Assembly (NCBI GenBank): GCA_032622095.1 | Contig: CP136061.1 | Coordinates: 115,764,754-115,828,753, forward strand | Reading direction: 5' to 3' | DNA from: Siphonodentalium dalli | Lineage: Eukaryota > Mollusca > Scaphopoda > Gadilida > Siphonodentaliidae | DNA: 64,000 nucleotides | Shown: positions 10,526 through 44,805 of the stretch, in pieces | How positions within the stretch are numbered: the stretch's first letter is position 1 | How the letters are laid out: every line of letters begins with the position of its first letter | Notes under the pieces: model-generated | What the model saw: only the letters and a program-made list of their open reading frames with translations | Told to the model about the DNA's origin: nothing | Databases searched by the model: none | Position numbers and translations under genes: made by a program

Positions 10526-12276
10526 ATTTGTCGCCCACTGTACCAGCAGTATAATAACACGCTGCCTCGAATTTGATAGAGTACAACGAAAACGCATATA
10601 AATAATTATTTGTTCATCCACAGTGCTTTGAGGCATAGCCATCAACAGGAGTGGCACATGCTCAATTCAACTGTTTGTAGTTATATTCAACTATTATAGT
10701 TGAAAAGTGATATTGCCTTTTGTGAATTTCGATAAATGAGGCATAATCTACAATCATATTTCACGAAAAAGACTCAAAAACAGTGTCGAAATGTGAATCA
10801 GTGCCATATTTTTTTTTTTTTTTGTGACGAATAACACGTCTCAAAGAAAATGTTTCATTGTGGAACATAAGAAAGGCCATTAACATTCAATTGGTCTAGA
10901 TATTCTTATGAAGGAGCAATTGAGCCATTATGATGTCAGTTAGCAAGGCATAATTTTGCCAATATTAACGAATGTATTATTAAGCTATTATTGTTGAAAA
11001 ATTGATGTACCCTTTCGTAAAACACAACATCTGAACTATGCAAAAATGTAAACAAAAAGTCGATTCGTCCAGAATAAATCACTGATAAACCAACGACAAC
11101 GATTTTGTTAACGAGAGTCACTATATTAGATTTATATGATAATTACTGTATGCTTGCAATTTTGATAAAAAAAATAACTAAAGCACCTGCTTTGAGCACT
11201 GCGCCCAGTGGAGTACCTCACATCACTTCAAATAAAAATAAGACAGCGCATGATATTGCAAGTGGAAGTGCAAGTGCAATATCTGGCATATTGCCAGACC
11301 TGTCAAGGCCAGGGAAAGTCAACTGGAAATCATAAAATTCAGGCTTACTTCAAGTTACTTATGACACCTATTATCGGAAACTGGTCAATTTTCGAGCTGT
11401 TTATCTCCAACGCATGCTTACCAGATCTCAACCTGATAATTGGCAACCTTATTTGGATAAACTTTATAAATATTTTGTTCTAGTGGGCTGGAAACGGTTA
11501 AATGAAAATGTGCTATAAGATACTGGGAGACAGCTTTAAAACTATCCTGAATATCAGCCTGAATACTTTTAACCAACCAGAATCCAGAACCCCTTTTATA
11601 AATAGAAGTTTTAGCTAAGTGTTTCAAACAGGGTCATGGAATAAAATTTGAGTTGTCTGGCTGATAAATGAAATTTAATAATGAACAGTGCAGAGCAACA
11701 ACGTGTAAAATATATATAAATTTTCCTCCTACAGTAAGAAATAACACATCTGTTTGGCCAGAAATGCGTCTTTGTGACTCAAGATGCTAAACCAAAGCAA
11801 TGGCCATCTCTGCCGTGGTGTCAGGTACATTGGATGACGTCATAATGGAAATTATTCCAATGAAACATTCAAGACAATGGAGTTTATTGTTTTGCCATCT
11901 CTTCCAACTGAACATATATACTATATGTGAATGGAAAATGAAGTCCACAACTGTCTGCAGAACATATTATGTCATTACGGTCGATTGGCGTGGATATAAT
12001 TTTCATTCCATTCAAACTATTTTATGGAGTCTTAACACTGCAAGGGGGTGTAAACATAGCCAGTACCTGTAAGAAAAATCACTTAGATATCTTTAAAATA
12101 AATCAAACACAGCGAATATCAACTTAATCTGGAAGACAGAAGAGGAAACATGTCAGCTAATTAAAACTAATTTCATCAAAAAACAGCATCACAGGCCCAG
12201 AGATAAAAACAAACTCTTTTTACATTTTTACAAACTTCGGCTACCGCCTCATGATCAGGTATGGCACATACTAAAT
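10526..12276. other. No gene seen (TEAD 3' flank)
   Basis: Only short frames under 92 codons, with no recognisable motif. Confidence 0.6.
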
Positions 12277-12450
12277 TTAACCCTTTCTTTACTAAATGGA
12301 TTCTCCCACCTAGTTTTAACTGAATACATTGGAATAGTCTAATTAATTTGCAGGGGTGTTTAGGAAAAATGAGCAGAGGACAGAGAGAAGAAAAGATAGT
12401 ACAAGAAGAGAAGGATTCCAATTCATTGGTGGGATGATAAGTTCAACAAG
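12277..12450. mobile_element. Family F MITE, right part lost
   Basis: TTAACCCTTTCTTTACTAAA through GGATTCCAATTCATTGGTGG, ending in GATAAGTTCAACAAG. Confidence 0.72.
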
Positions 12451-13058
12451 AGATTGCACCGGCGGTGCTGGCATATCCCAACGGTGGCAAATTCGAACGG
12501 ACAAAATATGGGTGAGATATCTGCTTAGACGGGGGGGGAAATAAAACCCTAACATTTTCATATAAACAAAGATTAATAACTGTAGAATGGAAAAAATTAA
12601 CACAACGACTGAGCACTCAATTGATTTACATCATAATAATGAACATCCATCCCAAATTTCATTTGCTGCCCTGTTTTTAATACTTGTACTTAACATTGCA
12701 ACTGGATGGGTGATCACATAGTCTTCGTATGAAACATAAAAATGGTCGTTTGATATAGACATATTTAACTATAATAGTTCAATACAACTATAATAGCTGA
12801 ATTTAGGATGTGCCAGACCTGATGCGAGTTTCAATGATAATACAACTAAACACACTTTGTAATACAATTGTTGACTGGCTCAGACGGAAATGAATGCTAA
12901 CATTCGGGGCTTATTAACCCGGAGAGCTTTTTTTTTAGTGGCAAATGAAGAAATAGAATCTACAAAGCACATACAGCTGTACACAGCACTATACTAATAT
13001 GACCAGAAAGCACTATTAACAATGGACGATTCAAGTCGCCCTTCTCACAACAGGTTAG

Positions 13059-13316
13059 TTAATCCTTCCATGATGGGAGCGGCGCTGGTGCAGCATTAAA
13101 GATCCTGTGCCAGGGCATTCTCTTATATATGTGAGTCTCCCATAGCGAGCCTCAGATATATAAGAGAATGCACTGGCTTACAATGTCAAGGTAAATAGTT
13201 AGGCCAATGTATTCTTATATATGCGAGGCTATCTAAAGGAGACTCGCATATATAAGAGAATGCATTGGCACAGGGTTTTCGCTAATTTCAGGAAGCTCCA
13301 GTCATGGAAGGGTTAA
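13059..13316. mobile_element. Family C TTAA MITE beside foldback P
   Basis: TTAATCCTTCCATGATGGG to TCATGGAAGGGTTAA. It abuts the first family P foldback. Confidence 0.87.
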
Positions 13317-13659
13317 GCTGAATTGGTCATTGTCGCATGGTTCCATGCAAAAAGCTGCCCAAGATTTTCCAAAAGTGCAAAAGGGACCCAGAACCTCAAA
13401 AGTCTCGTTCGTCTGCTGTACTCAAATTCAAAGCGGTTGAATATCCATTAAAAATCTGTTTAAATTTCACTCAAAAATCACTAACAAATAATTATTGTAT
13501 TAATAATTAACAAACAAATTTTAAATCGCATTTATAGTGAGATTTTGAGATACTGGGTGACTTTTTGCACGTTTGTGAGATCCTGGGTGGCATTTGGCAT
13601 GTTTGGGAGATCCTGCATAGCTTTTGGCATGAAACCATGTGACAATGACCAATTCAGCG
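13317..13659. mobile_element. Foldback P, first copy
   Basis: Arms GCTGAATTGGTCATTGTC and GACAATGACCAATTCAGC. Three internal repeats of GAGATCCTGGGTG or variants. Confidence 0.78.
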
Positions 13660-14330
13660 TTAGTTAGGCTGAATTCATCAAGTTCACATGTTTCAGTTGA
13701 GTAGGGTATCCAGGATTTTTAAATGTTGAATATCTCCCAATATCTCTGAAACATTTATCTCCAAAATCTTGCAAAATAGATGTCACATAATAGTCTTAGG
13801 TATGACATCTGGTTCTAAACCATCCATGCCCATTTTGACTAAACAAAAAACCCTCAGCTGTATATTAGATATTTCCATTATAAATCCACCTGCACAATTA
13901 AAAATGTTAACCCTTTCATGACAGGAGCTTTGCTGGTGTTAGTGCATTCTCTTATATATATATAAGAGAAGGCACTGGCTTACAGGGACAAAGTAAATAT
14001 GGTTAGGCCAATGCATTCTCTTATATATGTGAGGTGCCCTATGGGCGACTCGCTTATATAAGAGAATGCATTAGCACAGGATTTTCACAATATTTCAGGA
14101 AGCTCCAGTCATGAAAGGTTTAAATATTCAAAAATGGCTGCCATCTTGTTAAATGTCTCTTTGATAGAGGACATGTGTTGATAGGCTAACAAATTGGGCG
14201 TGATTTAGACATCCTGGGTGATCGAATAAATGTTTCGGAGATCCTGGGTACCGAAATCAATATTTTGAAGATCCTGGGTACACTAATAAACGGAAACATG
14301 AAACTTGACCAATGCAGCATTAATTAGGCC
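13660..14330. mobile_element. Foldback P, second copy, interrupted by family C
   Basis: The left arm GCTGAATTCATCAAGTTC and right arm GAAACTTGACCAATGCAGC pair imperfectly. AGATCCTGGGTA-type repeats lie in the right half. A C MITE lies inside at 13907-14123. Confidence 0.68.
13907..14123. mobile_element. Family C TTAA MITE nested in foldback P
   Basis: TTAACCCTTTCATGACAGG to CATGAAAGGTTTAA, inside the second P element. Its first hairpin is reduced to a short TATATATA palindrome. Confidence 0.85.
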
Positions 14331-14478
14331 ATAGCGAGTCCATTTCTTGTTTCTCTTGTATATCATTTTGATACATTATTTTAGTCGTTTATTTTATAAT
14401 CTTCTGATATTTGCATCTCACATCTGATGCTTGAAAGCAGGGCATATAATGCTTGTATCAAGCATGTAATATAGAAGT

Positions 14479-14669
14479 TACAGTAATGCCCTAAATAATG
14501 GACTCCTTAACCACAGCAGAATTATGGGTAACTTTTCAGGTTTAGTCGGAAATATGGCTTGTTGCCATTCATCGGAAAGCTCTCACAAGCCATATTTCGG
14601 ACTAAATCCTGAAAAGTTAACCATAATTCTGCTGTGGTTAAGGAGTCCATTATTTAGGGCATTACTGTA
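14479..14669. mobile_element. Family B foldback, full with shortened centre
   Basis: TACAGTAATGCCC to GGGCATTACTGTA. TA at both ends fits a Tc1/mariner-type target. Confidence 0.88.
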
Positions 14670-14967
14670 CAATGCATTACGGATAAATTTAGAAAGAGCT
14701 GGGAATGAGATACAAAACATGGACTTTAAAATAAATGGCCATATCTATCGAAAATGTAACAGAATAAACAGCAACTTTTAGAAAATCAATAACATCTTAT
14801 CATATATTTTCTTCATGGTATTAAACCTAGGGTAACCTATATAAGAATAGTATATAAACACCTCAAAGACTATGGTATTGCATGAAAATATCATGTCTAT
14901 TTGGTGTAGGGACGTTTCGTATAGAGAAGATAAACAAACTCACTCTAACAAAATAGAGCCATTGCAG

Positions 14968-15413
14968 CCTTTTATCAACATACAAAACAAATGTATTACA
15001 TATCTAGGGGCTCCAATGTAGAAAATAGTTGACTGTAACCGGAAGTAAGTCGCGTTGGAAATTCCAAAGAAAGCAACCCATACATTTTATGTTATTAGGG
15101 CGTAGGTCACAACTTTGGTGTTATCCGACGTGACTAACTTCCGGTAACTTCATTTACATTTTACAGTAAACTATTGTCTAAATATATGCCTCTGGATATA
15201 CAAGGCCAAAAAAACAAAACTTCTTTGTTTCAGATACCCTGCCAGGCTGAGATTTTTTTTTCAATTATCTCCAGAAGGCTAGTTTATAGTTACCTGTTAG
15301 AGTGTCAATGTGAAATTCCTGCCTGCTTGTCTGGAAAATTATCCCAATGCTATCGGAAACAGAGAAGTTTTTTGTTTTGGACTAATGCATTTGTTTTGTA
15401 TGTTGATAAAGGG
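14968..15413. mobile_element. Nested inverted repeats (family J inside outer palindrome)
   Basis: Outer arms CCTTTTATCAACATACAAAA (about 14977) and its complement (15391-15413). Inside is a family J copy (15203-15382) with ends GGCCAAAAAAACAAAACTTC and GAAGTTTTTTGTTTTGG. Confidence 0.65.
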
Positions 15414-15844
15414 TGTGATGGCCGAAAGCTTCAGATAGTGACTTTGTTAATCTTCCCGATGGTATTGAAGTGCACAATCTCTACTTTTGAAATATCATTG
15501 CCTCGACTGAAATATTCAAATTTTAGAGCCATATTAATTGTGAGCATCTAAAGGAAAACAAATAAAATATATGGGGTTAGCATCTCATTTGAACACAATA
15601 AAAACAAACATGAAAAAAAACATGAACAAAACAAATGGGACAGAGTCTCTCTAAAACGATGTCTCTATAAAAAGCCGTTCTTTTTCATAATTGATACGAT
15701 TTATTCAAAGAAAAAGTCAGATCTTCGTCCATGTGTACGATCAGATTAACTGGATTGAAGATGCATAAAATTGTGTATAAGCAAAGATACCATATAGCTA
15801 TTCTGTGGCACAATGGTCGTGCTTGATTCCAGTTTCGGCTGACC

Positions 15845-16093
15845 TTAACCCTTTCTATACTAAATGGATTCTCCTATTCATTCATAAAATTATACATTGG
15901 AACGGTCTATTATTCATTTGGAGGGGTGCTCAGGTAATAAAAGCAAATGACAAACAGAAAAACAGATAATACAAGAGCAGAATGATTCATATATGAGGGA
16001 TATGTTCAGATAATAAGTTCAACAAATGTGGTCATTTGTTGAACTTATTTTATGAACATTTCCTAAGAGAACTATTCATGAATGAGTATTTAA
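15845..16093. mobile_element. Family F TTAA MITE
   Basis: TTAACCCTTTCTATACTAAA to AATGAGTATTTAA with the central hairpin. Confidence 0.84.
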
Positions 16094-16524
16094 TACACAT
16101 GTGATTGCCGATGGAACAGCAGACAGAACAGAATTACCGATTTAGAGAGACCATATGAAATGCTAACAATTTTCCCACATAATATGACACCCGTTAGCGT
16201 TTCCATGTGATAGACGTGCATAGTGACAGTGAAATGTATGTCAGTCAAATAAAAATAGAATCAAATCTGACAAATTGGTGAATACAGTTACTGCATGTTG
16301 CCCAAAAGTGCTGAAAACAATCTATACAGTATGAGCCACACAAATAATCTGTCTATCACCCTAATATGGTCTGTATAAAACTTCTATCATTATAGTCTGC
16401 ATCAAGCTTGTATCATTATGGTCTGTATCAAGCTTGTACCATTATGATCTGTGGCCAAAACACTGTGGCAAGATATTCCTAAGATTTGATGGTATTATTG
16501 AAATTCAAAGGAAGATAATGACCA

Positions 16525-16780
16525 TAACCATCATGGCAGGAGCCGCGCTGGTGCTGCATTAAGGATCCTGTGCCAGTGCATTCTGTCATATATGCGAGTC
16601 TCCCATAGGGAGCCTCGCATAGTTAAGAGAATGCACTGGCTTACAAGGTCAAGGTAAATATTGTTACGCCAATGTATTCTCTTATAAATGCGAGTCTCCC
16701 ATAGGGAGCCTCACACATATTTATGCATTGGAACCGCGATTTCCCAAAATTTCAGGAAGCTCCAGTTAAGGAAGGGTTAA
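16525..16780. mobile_element. Family C MITE, left end degraded
   Basis: The left end is ATAACCATCATGGC and the right GAAGGGTTAA; the internal hairpins carry several changes. Confidence 0.78.
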
Positions 16781-17110
16781 TTAAACATTGGAACAGCCGA
16801 GGCAAGACTTGTGGCTGGTTTTTGGCAATAGATATTGACACATTCTGAAAAAAATATTTCCTGAATAGAACTTTGATTATGGAGAGGGGGATAAACATGC
16901 TAGAAGTTTGATTGTAATGTCATGGAGATCATGAAGCATGAATTTTATATAATTTGGGGGTGAAGTTGATATTATAAATGGAATTTTGGCTAAATCCATG
17001 AAACCTGGTAAAATCACAACCTCTTCGTCTGCTTCTTGACTCGGAGAACTCCGTTAGAAGAATCCCAGAGAAGCACCATTAATGCACTATTTTGTTATTG
17101 ACAACAGATT

Positions 17111-38401
<21,291 letters not shown>

Positions 38402-38704
38402 ACTTGTGGAAAACACCACTGTAAAATAAAGCGAAGATTTCATAAGAAACATGACTGTAAACAAAAACAAAACATTTCCACACTGTCAGAACAAGGGTGC
38501 CGAACTCTACAAAGATACCACCCTATGGAGCTTTCCACACATATGAATTCATTAGTGGGAGGATCTAATGGTTGCTAGGATACAAGGCGTCCGCAGAAAT
38601 CGTTTAATTAGTTTTCCAGCGCTGTGTGCCTATTTCCTCTAATACGCTCGAGATCATACCTTCTTTTTCGTCTTCATTTGTGAAAGATATGACACAACTG
38701 TCAG

Positions 38705-38956
38705 CAAGCCTTGAAATAATGTCTGTCATTTGCAGAATGAGGTCCTCAGAGGGTGAATTTAGTGATGCTACCCCACATAGTGGGCTAGCATCACCAAATT
38801 CACCCTCTGGGTACCTCATTCTGCTTACACCTCAGCAGAATGAGGTTCCCAGAGGGTGAATTTGGTGATGCTAGCCCGCTATGCGGGGTAGCATCACTAA
38901 ATTCACCCTCTGGGGACCTCATTCTGCAAATGACAGACACACTATTTCAAGGCTTG
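38705..38956. mobile_element. Family A double-hairpin MITE, short-spacer form
   Basis: CAAGCCTTGAAATAATG to ATTTCAAGGCTTG with perfect 8-bp duplications ACTGTCAG at 38697-38704 and 38957-38964. Confidence 0.93.
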
Positions 38957-39057
38957 ACTGTCAGGCAAAATGAAAAACAGTGTTACAATCATTGATGAAT
39001 TATCATTATTCCAGAAATCTAAATTTCAGTACATTATGATCTGACCACACATTTTTT

Positions 39058-39456
39058 TTAACCCTTTACCCAACAAACCGGCCAAAACCGGCCAAATAAA
39101 GCTTCAACAGCCTAAAATATCTTCGGTCTGTCTCAATAGAACCATACAAATATGGATATCATTGGAACCGGCTCCTTGACCACATTGTGATAGTTACAGT
39201 TATGCCATGTGCCAATGCATTCTCTTATATATGCGAGTCGACCATAGGTCGCCTCGCATATATAAGAGAATGCATTGGCCTAAAAAAAAACTTTTTTTAA
39301 CACTTTTTACAATTTTTTCTTACATTCTTTAACAATTTTATAATTTTTAATGTGTTAAGCCAATGCATTCTCTTATATATGTGAGGCGACCTATGGTCGA
39401 CTCGCATATATAAGAGAATGCATTGGCACAGGGCCCTTCTGTTGGGTAAAGGGTTA
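39058..39456. mobile_element. Family D TTAA MITE
   Basis: TTAACCCTTTACCCAACA to TGTTGGGTAAAGGGTTA with both hairpins intact. Confidence 0.9.
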
Positions 39457-40327
39457 GACAGGCAATTTAACATTGACAGTATGCCTGGATATAAAATATT
39501 AGGGTTCTTTTATGCAGCAGCAAGTGACTGGCTCCATCGCTGATTGGTAGCAATGATATGTATCTGCTAATAATTATATAATTGATAGCTGTGGAAAGGT
39601 CTATCGTATTTCATTTAGAGAGAATTTTATTTTTACTATTCATTTATCAGTGATAAAGTAGTAAAATCTCACTTCAATTAAAGACATTCACAAAGTTATT
39701 TAAATTCTGCAGATTAAATAATAAATAGAGAATATGATGATATTTAATAATACCGTACATGTATGTCACCTAAAAAATATTTTCTTTTCATTAAGGTATT
39801 TACCCGAAAATTTATGCTAAGTGTTACAAGTCGATTGCAGCCATTGCAGTTGCAAATAAGTGAATGAGGAAAATCGCAGCAAACATTATCTTATTTTAGG
39901 AGTTATCATCATTGCGGAAAACATAACACCGACTGCGCTGTTATACAGTAAATGTTTCAAACATGCAGAATATCGTCACAGGCATATTATTAATAATGGA
40001 AGTAAGAACAAATTAATAATAAAAGGTCAGCCGACCACAGTGTCCCCCGACAACGTGGCAAGTCGATGCTGCTTTGTTAAAGAAATTTAAAAAAATGAAA
40101 AGGGGTTAATAAATCCATAAAAAAATTATTTTCCGTCATCTATATACATCTATATCTTCAATATATGGGCAACAATATTCTGAAGTTTAAAATCTCTGGG
40201 ATGAAATCTGTAGGAGGAGATTATTACACCATGAAGGTACTCAAAAGTGTGATGGACGGACGAACGAACGGTCGGAGCCCGTTTCTATAGTACCCCGAAA
40301 ATTAATTTTTAGGGGGACAATAATGGT
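39457..40327. other. Upstream of TEAD exon 1, little seen
   Basis: AT-rich. At about 40248-40285 a GGACGGACGAACGAACGG run suggests a fragment of another dispersed element. Confidence 0.5.
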
Positions 40328-40557
40328 TTAACCCTTTCATGATTAGAGGTGCAGCATTAAAGACCCTGTGCCAGTGCATTCTATTATATATGCGAGTCTC
40401 CCATAATGAGCCTCGCAAACATGTATATAAGAGAATGCACTGGCTTCCGAGATAAAGTTAAATATTGTCAGGCCAATGCATTCTCACATATACATGAGAA
40501 TGCATTGGCACAGGGTTTTTGCAAAAATTCAGGAAGCTCCAGTCATGAAAGGGTTAA
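40328..40557. mobile_element. Family C TTAA MITE
   Basis: TTAACCCTTTCATGATTAG to TCATGAAAGGGTTAA; hairpin 2 shortened. Confidence 0.85.
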
Positions 40558-40989
40558 CAAACTTTTATGTGATTTTAACTGAAAGCACTGCTAACGCCTT
40601 GAGGCACTAATAAGTACTGACAACTATATTACTGTACATGATAAATTGCAAAGTTAATTGCAATGAAAACTTCTTTCTACATGTATTTATAATCTGATAG
40701 ATATCATTAGGCAATGTAAAATTCTTTTACGAACTAATGCTACGTATATATATACATGTACAACTCTTATATACCGACATATTACTGTATATGATCTTAC
40801 AAAACGATACGTAAATAAAAATTCGGAGGTGATAAGTTAAAATTAGTTACATTTATTTTTTTTACATATTAAATATCAGGATATTGATTAGCAATCCCTG
40901 AAAGAGATTAACAGTTTTTATACAGGTGAGTTGCAAAGATCTTAATTTAAACATCATGTGTGCCTATAGTCCAAAACAGGATGTAAAAT

Positions 40990-41041
40990 TACACATAATT
41001 CTGCTGTGGTTAAGGAGTTGATTATTTAGGGCATTACTGTA
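40990..41041. mobile_element. Family B foldback, right tip
   Basis: Only ACACATAATTCTGCTGTGGT to GGGCATTACTGTA remains. Confidence 0.75.
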
Positions 41042-41219
41042 GATGCGAAAGAAGGCCTTCAGGGAGTGTGTTAAATTATTAACAAAGTATACTAGTACTG
41101 CAGAAAAGCTTCTTCTGATTGGTGTACATGTACAAGGGAATTTCTGAGAGGTTAATCCCTACTACAGCCAATCAAAACGTGTTATTTAATAGTCTGGCAC
41201 AAAAACTATTTAAAAAAAA

Positions 41220-41388
41220 TGCAGAATGAGGTCCCCTGAACAAAAAAATAAAGAACATTTCCAGAAAAGATGAGGCCTGAGCAGAATGAGGTCCCCAGAG
41301 GGTGAATTTGGTGATGCTAGCCTGCCATGCGGGATAGCGTCACTAAATTCACCCTCTGGGGATCTCATTCTGCAAATTCTCAGACCTG
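41220..41388. mobile_element. Family A MITE, internally deleted
   Basis: One good hairpin (41280-41376) plus a stub of the other arm, ending near TCAGACCTGG. Confidence 0.72.
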
Positions 41389-41524
41389 GTGATATTTTGG
41401 GTTGAAGGATCCGAAAACAAACTATATAAAAAACAATGGCCTTTTCCTGTACGTACATGCACACTAGACCCACGTCAACAGTGTCAGACCGAACCTTTTA
41501 TATGGTAATATATCACCTGTCATC

Positions 41525-41931
41525 TTTGCATGATAACGGCCCTTATGTTGTCTCTTATCTCACGTTGTCACACTCAGGACAAACAGTGACTAGGTTGGGT
41601 ACAAGCCTTGAAATGGGGTGTCTGTCATTTGCAGAATGAGGTCCCCAGAGGGTGAATTTAGTGATGCTACCCTGCATAGCAGGCTAGCATCACCAAATTC
41701 ACCCTCTGGGGACCTCATTCTGCTGAGGTGTAAGCAGAATGAGGTCCCCATAGGGTGAATTTGGTGATGCTAGCCCACTATGTGGGGTAGCATCACTAAA
41801 TTCACCCTCTGGGGACCTCATTCTGCAAATGACAGACACACTATTTCAAGGCTTGATGATAACAGCCCTTATGTTGTCTCTTATCTCACATTGTCCTACA
41901 CAGGACAAACACGGACTAGGTTGTGTAACAC
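41525..41931. repeat. 77-bp direct repeats flanking a family A MITE
   Basis: 41525-41601 and 41856-41931 both run from ATGATAAC.GCCCTTATG to GACTAGGTTG.GTA with a few substitutions. Confidence 0.88.
41602..41855. mobile_element. Family A MITE between long direct repeats
   Basis: A complete short-spacer element. It is not flanked by an 8-bp repeat. Instead, direct copies of about 77 bp abut each end (41525-41601 and 41856-41931). Confidence 0.9.
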
Positions 41932-42603
41932 ATATACTCTCTCCATTTATCTTTTGGTTCTTCCCAACTAAATCTGTCTGCATAATTTTAAGCCAACAAG
42001 AAGTACATGTGTATACATATATGTTGGTGTTGTGTTTGGCCCGGAACTTTGAAGCCACTTATAGTGTAGGCAATTCAAATTTTGAAGTTAAGAGTACATG
42101 TACAGTACATTTCGTGCATCCAATTTCCGTATCCATGCATTTTATTTAAAGCCTAAAAGATGGACAGAAAAACAAATATGGTGGATGATAGGTACATGTA
42201 GGTAAAACTCTCTTTCAAATTTTCAAACATGACCAACATCACAAAAGTTCCCAATTACGAGACTCTATGGTGCAAATTTTCAGTGCAAATTAATGGCCAG
42301 AATAATCCCTAACACTTCAGCCATTCAAGCTGTGCGGTTTCTCTTTTAAATTTCCAAGGCACATCCCACCTCTGAATTAACACACATATAAACTAATATA
42401 AACTACATAATTATTCTCCAAGTTGAATCATTTTGACATTTCGATGATACATGACAATGCATTAGACGCATGGCTCAAATTTACTAGTAGCATGCTGGAA
42501 TACACATATTCTACACAGGTAATTAATTAACCTGCACAGGTGAGCTACAGTACAGGTTGGTAATTAAGATGCATGTAACATCATATTCAGATGACTGATG
42601 GTA

Positions 42604-43531
42604 GGTATAGATTTGTGTGCATCTACTTTAACCCTTTCAGTGCCAAGTCTGATTTTTGTATCAACCCATATTTCCTTGATCATTTTTCAAATTTATTGAT
42701 TATAATAATGTGATACATTGATGGAAAGAGCTCTTATTGATTATAATAATGTGATACATTGATGGAAAGAGCTCTTAGAGCTCTTTCCAACAATGTATCA
42801 CATTATTATAATCAATAAATTTGAAAAATGATCAAGGAAATATGGGTTGATACAAAAATTGGACTTGGCACTGAAAGGGTTAAAGGGCCATATAATTTTC
42901 AAACATGAAAATAAAAATACATGTAGCAATTGTATCGCTTTTGTGCTGAAATATTACTGGCAGGTACTACATGCATGAACAAAGCAGTTTTCTTTAACTG
43001 ATTTTCAATTTTTCAAATCAATGGATTTTTTTATTGGAAACTTTCGTGGAAATGTTATAAAATTAGAGAAAACGATTTAGTATTTCGGCACAAATGAGGT
43101 ACATTTATGTTCGGAATATAATTGGTCATAAGTAAATCGACAAAAAGTTACTGTCATGGTCATTTACATGAAACAACCTTTTTTTTTTGGTAATTTCCCC
43201 CCCCCCCCCCCCCCCCCCCGAAATTGTTTTTACAATTGTGTACTCAGTACGAACCCAGTGTATGCCCAAGGCCCCAGGGTCCCAAACTGGGGCAAAGTTA
43301 AGTTCCAGATGACTTTAATTAAATTAAGTCCAGCTGAGACTGGATATCAGTGTGACATGCCCTGAAGTGCATGGCCCCCCTGCTGCAAAAGCCTCATCCA
43401 AGCATGAAAACTTTAAGTGATTTTAACAGGTGGTGGTGAATATACTGCATATATAAATGAGTGCACACAACAGATAAACAGGTGCCTCCTGGGACATCAA
43501 CATTGTATTATACTGTTAAGTAATGTCTCGG
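42604..43531. repeat. Tandem duplication, copy 1 (with family I)
   Basis: Matches 43619-44279 from GGTATAGATTTGTGTGCATC to TAATGTCTCGG, except for the 252-bp family I insertion and a longer C tract (43197-43219). Confidence 0.93.
42628..42883. mobile_element. Family I TTAA MITE with known empty site
   Basis: TTAACCCTTTCAGTGCCAAG to TTGGCACTGAAAGGGTTAA; a foldback with arms of about 90 bp and an internal 43-bp tandem repeat. The empty TTAA is at 43643-43646 in the duplicated copy. Confidence 0.95.
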
Positions 43532-43618
43532 CAACAAGCCATATTTCTGACTAAATCCTGAAAAGTTACCCATAATTCTGCTGTGGTTAAGGAGTCAATG
43601 AATTAGGGCATTACTGTT
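43530..43618. mobile_element. Family B right arm at a duplication junction
   Basis: GGCAACAAGCCATATTT to GGGCATTACTGT, lying exactly between the two copies of the 42.6-44.3 kb tandem duplication. Confidence 0.8.
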
Positions 43619-44279
43619 GGTATAGATTTGTGTGCATCTACTTTAAAGGGCCATATCATTTTCAAACATGAAGATAAAAATACATGTAGCAATTGGATCG
43701 CTTTTGTGCTGAAATATTACTGGCAGGTACTACATGCGTGTACATAACAGTTTTCTTTAATAGAATTTTTAATTTTTCAAATAAAAGGATTTTTTTATTG
43801 GAAACTTTTGTGGAAATGTTATAATTAGAGAAAACAATTAGTATTTCGGCACAAATGAGGTACATTTATGAAAATGTTCGGAATATAATTGGTCATATGC
43901 TCGTCACCAAAAAGTTACTGTCATGGCCATTTACATGAAATAACCTATTTTTTCTGTAATTCCCCCCCCCCCCCCCCCCGGAAATTGTGTACTTAGTACG
44001 AACCCAGTGTATGCCCAAGGCCCCAGGGTCCCAAACTGGGGCAAAGTTAAGTGCCAGATGACTTTAATTAAATTAAGTCCAGCTGAGACTGGCTAGCAGT
44101 GTGACATGCCCTGAAGTGCATGGCCCCCTGCTGCAAAAGCCTCATCCAAGCATGAAAACTTTAAGTGATTTTAACAGGTGGTGGTGAATATACTGCATAT
44201 ATAAATGAGTGCACACAACAGATAAACAGGTGCCTCCTGGGACATCAACATTGTATTATACTGTTAAGTAATGTCTCGG
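43619..44279. repeat. Tandem duplication, copy 2 (empty site)
   Basis: 661-bp copy without the family I MITE; identity looks high throughout. A half family B arm separates the copies. Confidence 0.93.
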
Positions 44280-44376
44280 GTTAGCGATTACTGACTTAAT
44301 AATGGAAGCTTATGCTGAAAACACTTTACTGTGAATTATAACCAGATATATGTACCCGGATGTTTTTCTTCACCCC

Positions 44377-44768
44377 TTAACCCTTTACCCAACAGAAGGG
44401 CCCTGTGCCAATGCATTCTCTTATATATGCGAGTCGACCATAGGTCGCCTCGCATATATAAGAGAATGCATTGGCTTAACACATTAAAAATTATAAAATT
44501 GTTAAAGAATGTCAGAAAAAATGGTAAAAAAAGATATTTTTTTTAGGCCAATGCATTCTCTTATATATGCGAGGCGACCTATGGTCGACTTGCATATATA
44601 AGAGAATGCATTGGCACAGGGTATAACTGTAACTATCACAATGTGTCCAAGGAGCCGGTTCCAATGATATCCATATTTGTATGGTTCTATTGAGACAGAC
44701 CGAAGATACTTTAGGCTGTTGAAGCTTTATTTGGCCGGTTTTGGACGGTTTGTTGGGTAAAGGGTTAA
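44377..44768. mobile_element. Family D TTAA MITE, reverse orientation
   Basis: The unique CGGTCTGTCTCAATAGAACC block lies at the right, on the minus strand. TTAA on both sides. Confidence 0.9.
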
Positions 44769-44805
44769 TAGAGCTCAAATTGACTCTATCTGTACTAATT
44801 AAGTT

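Noticed and set aside
10286-10657. 123-codon open frame on minus strand
   Set aside because: Translation of family E cassette hairpins plus flanking sequence.
15174-15551. 125-codon plus-strand frame
   Set aside because: Covers a family J inverted repeat; no domain or conserved motif.
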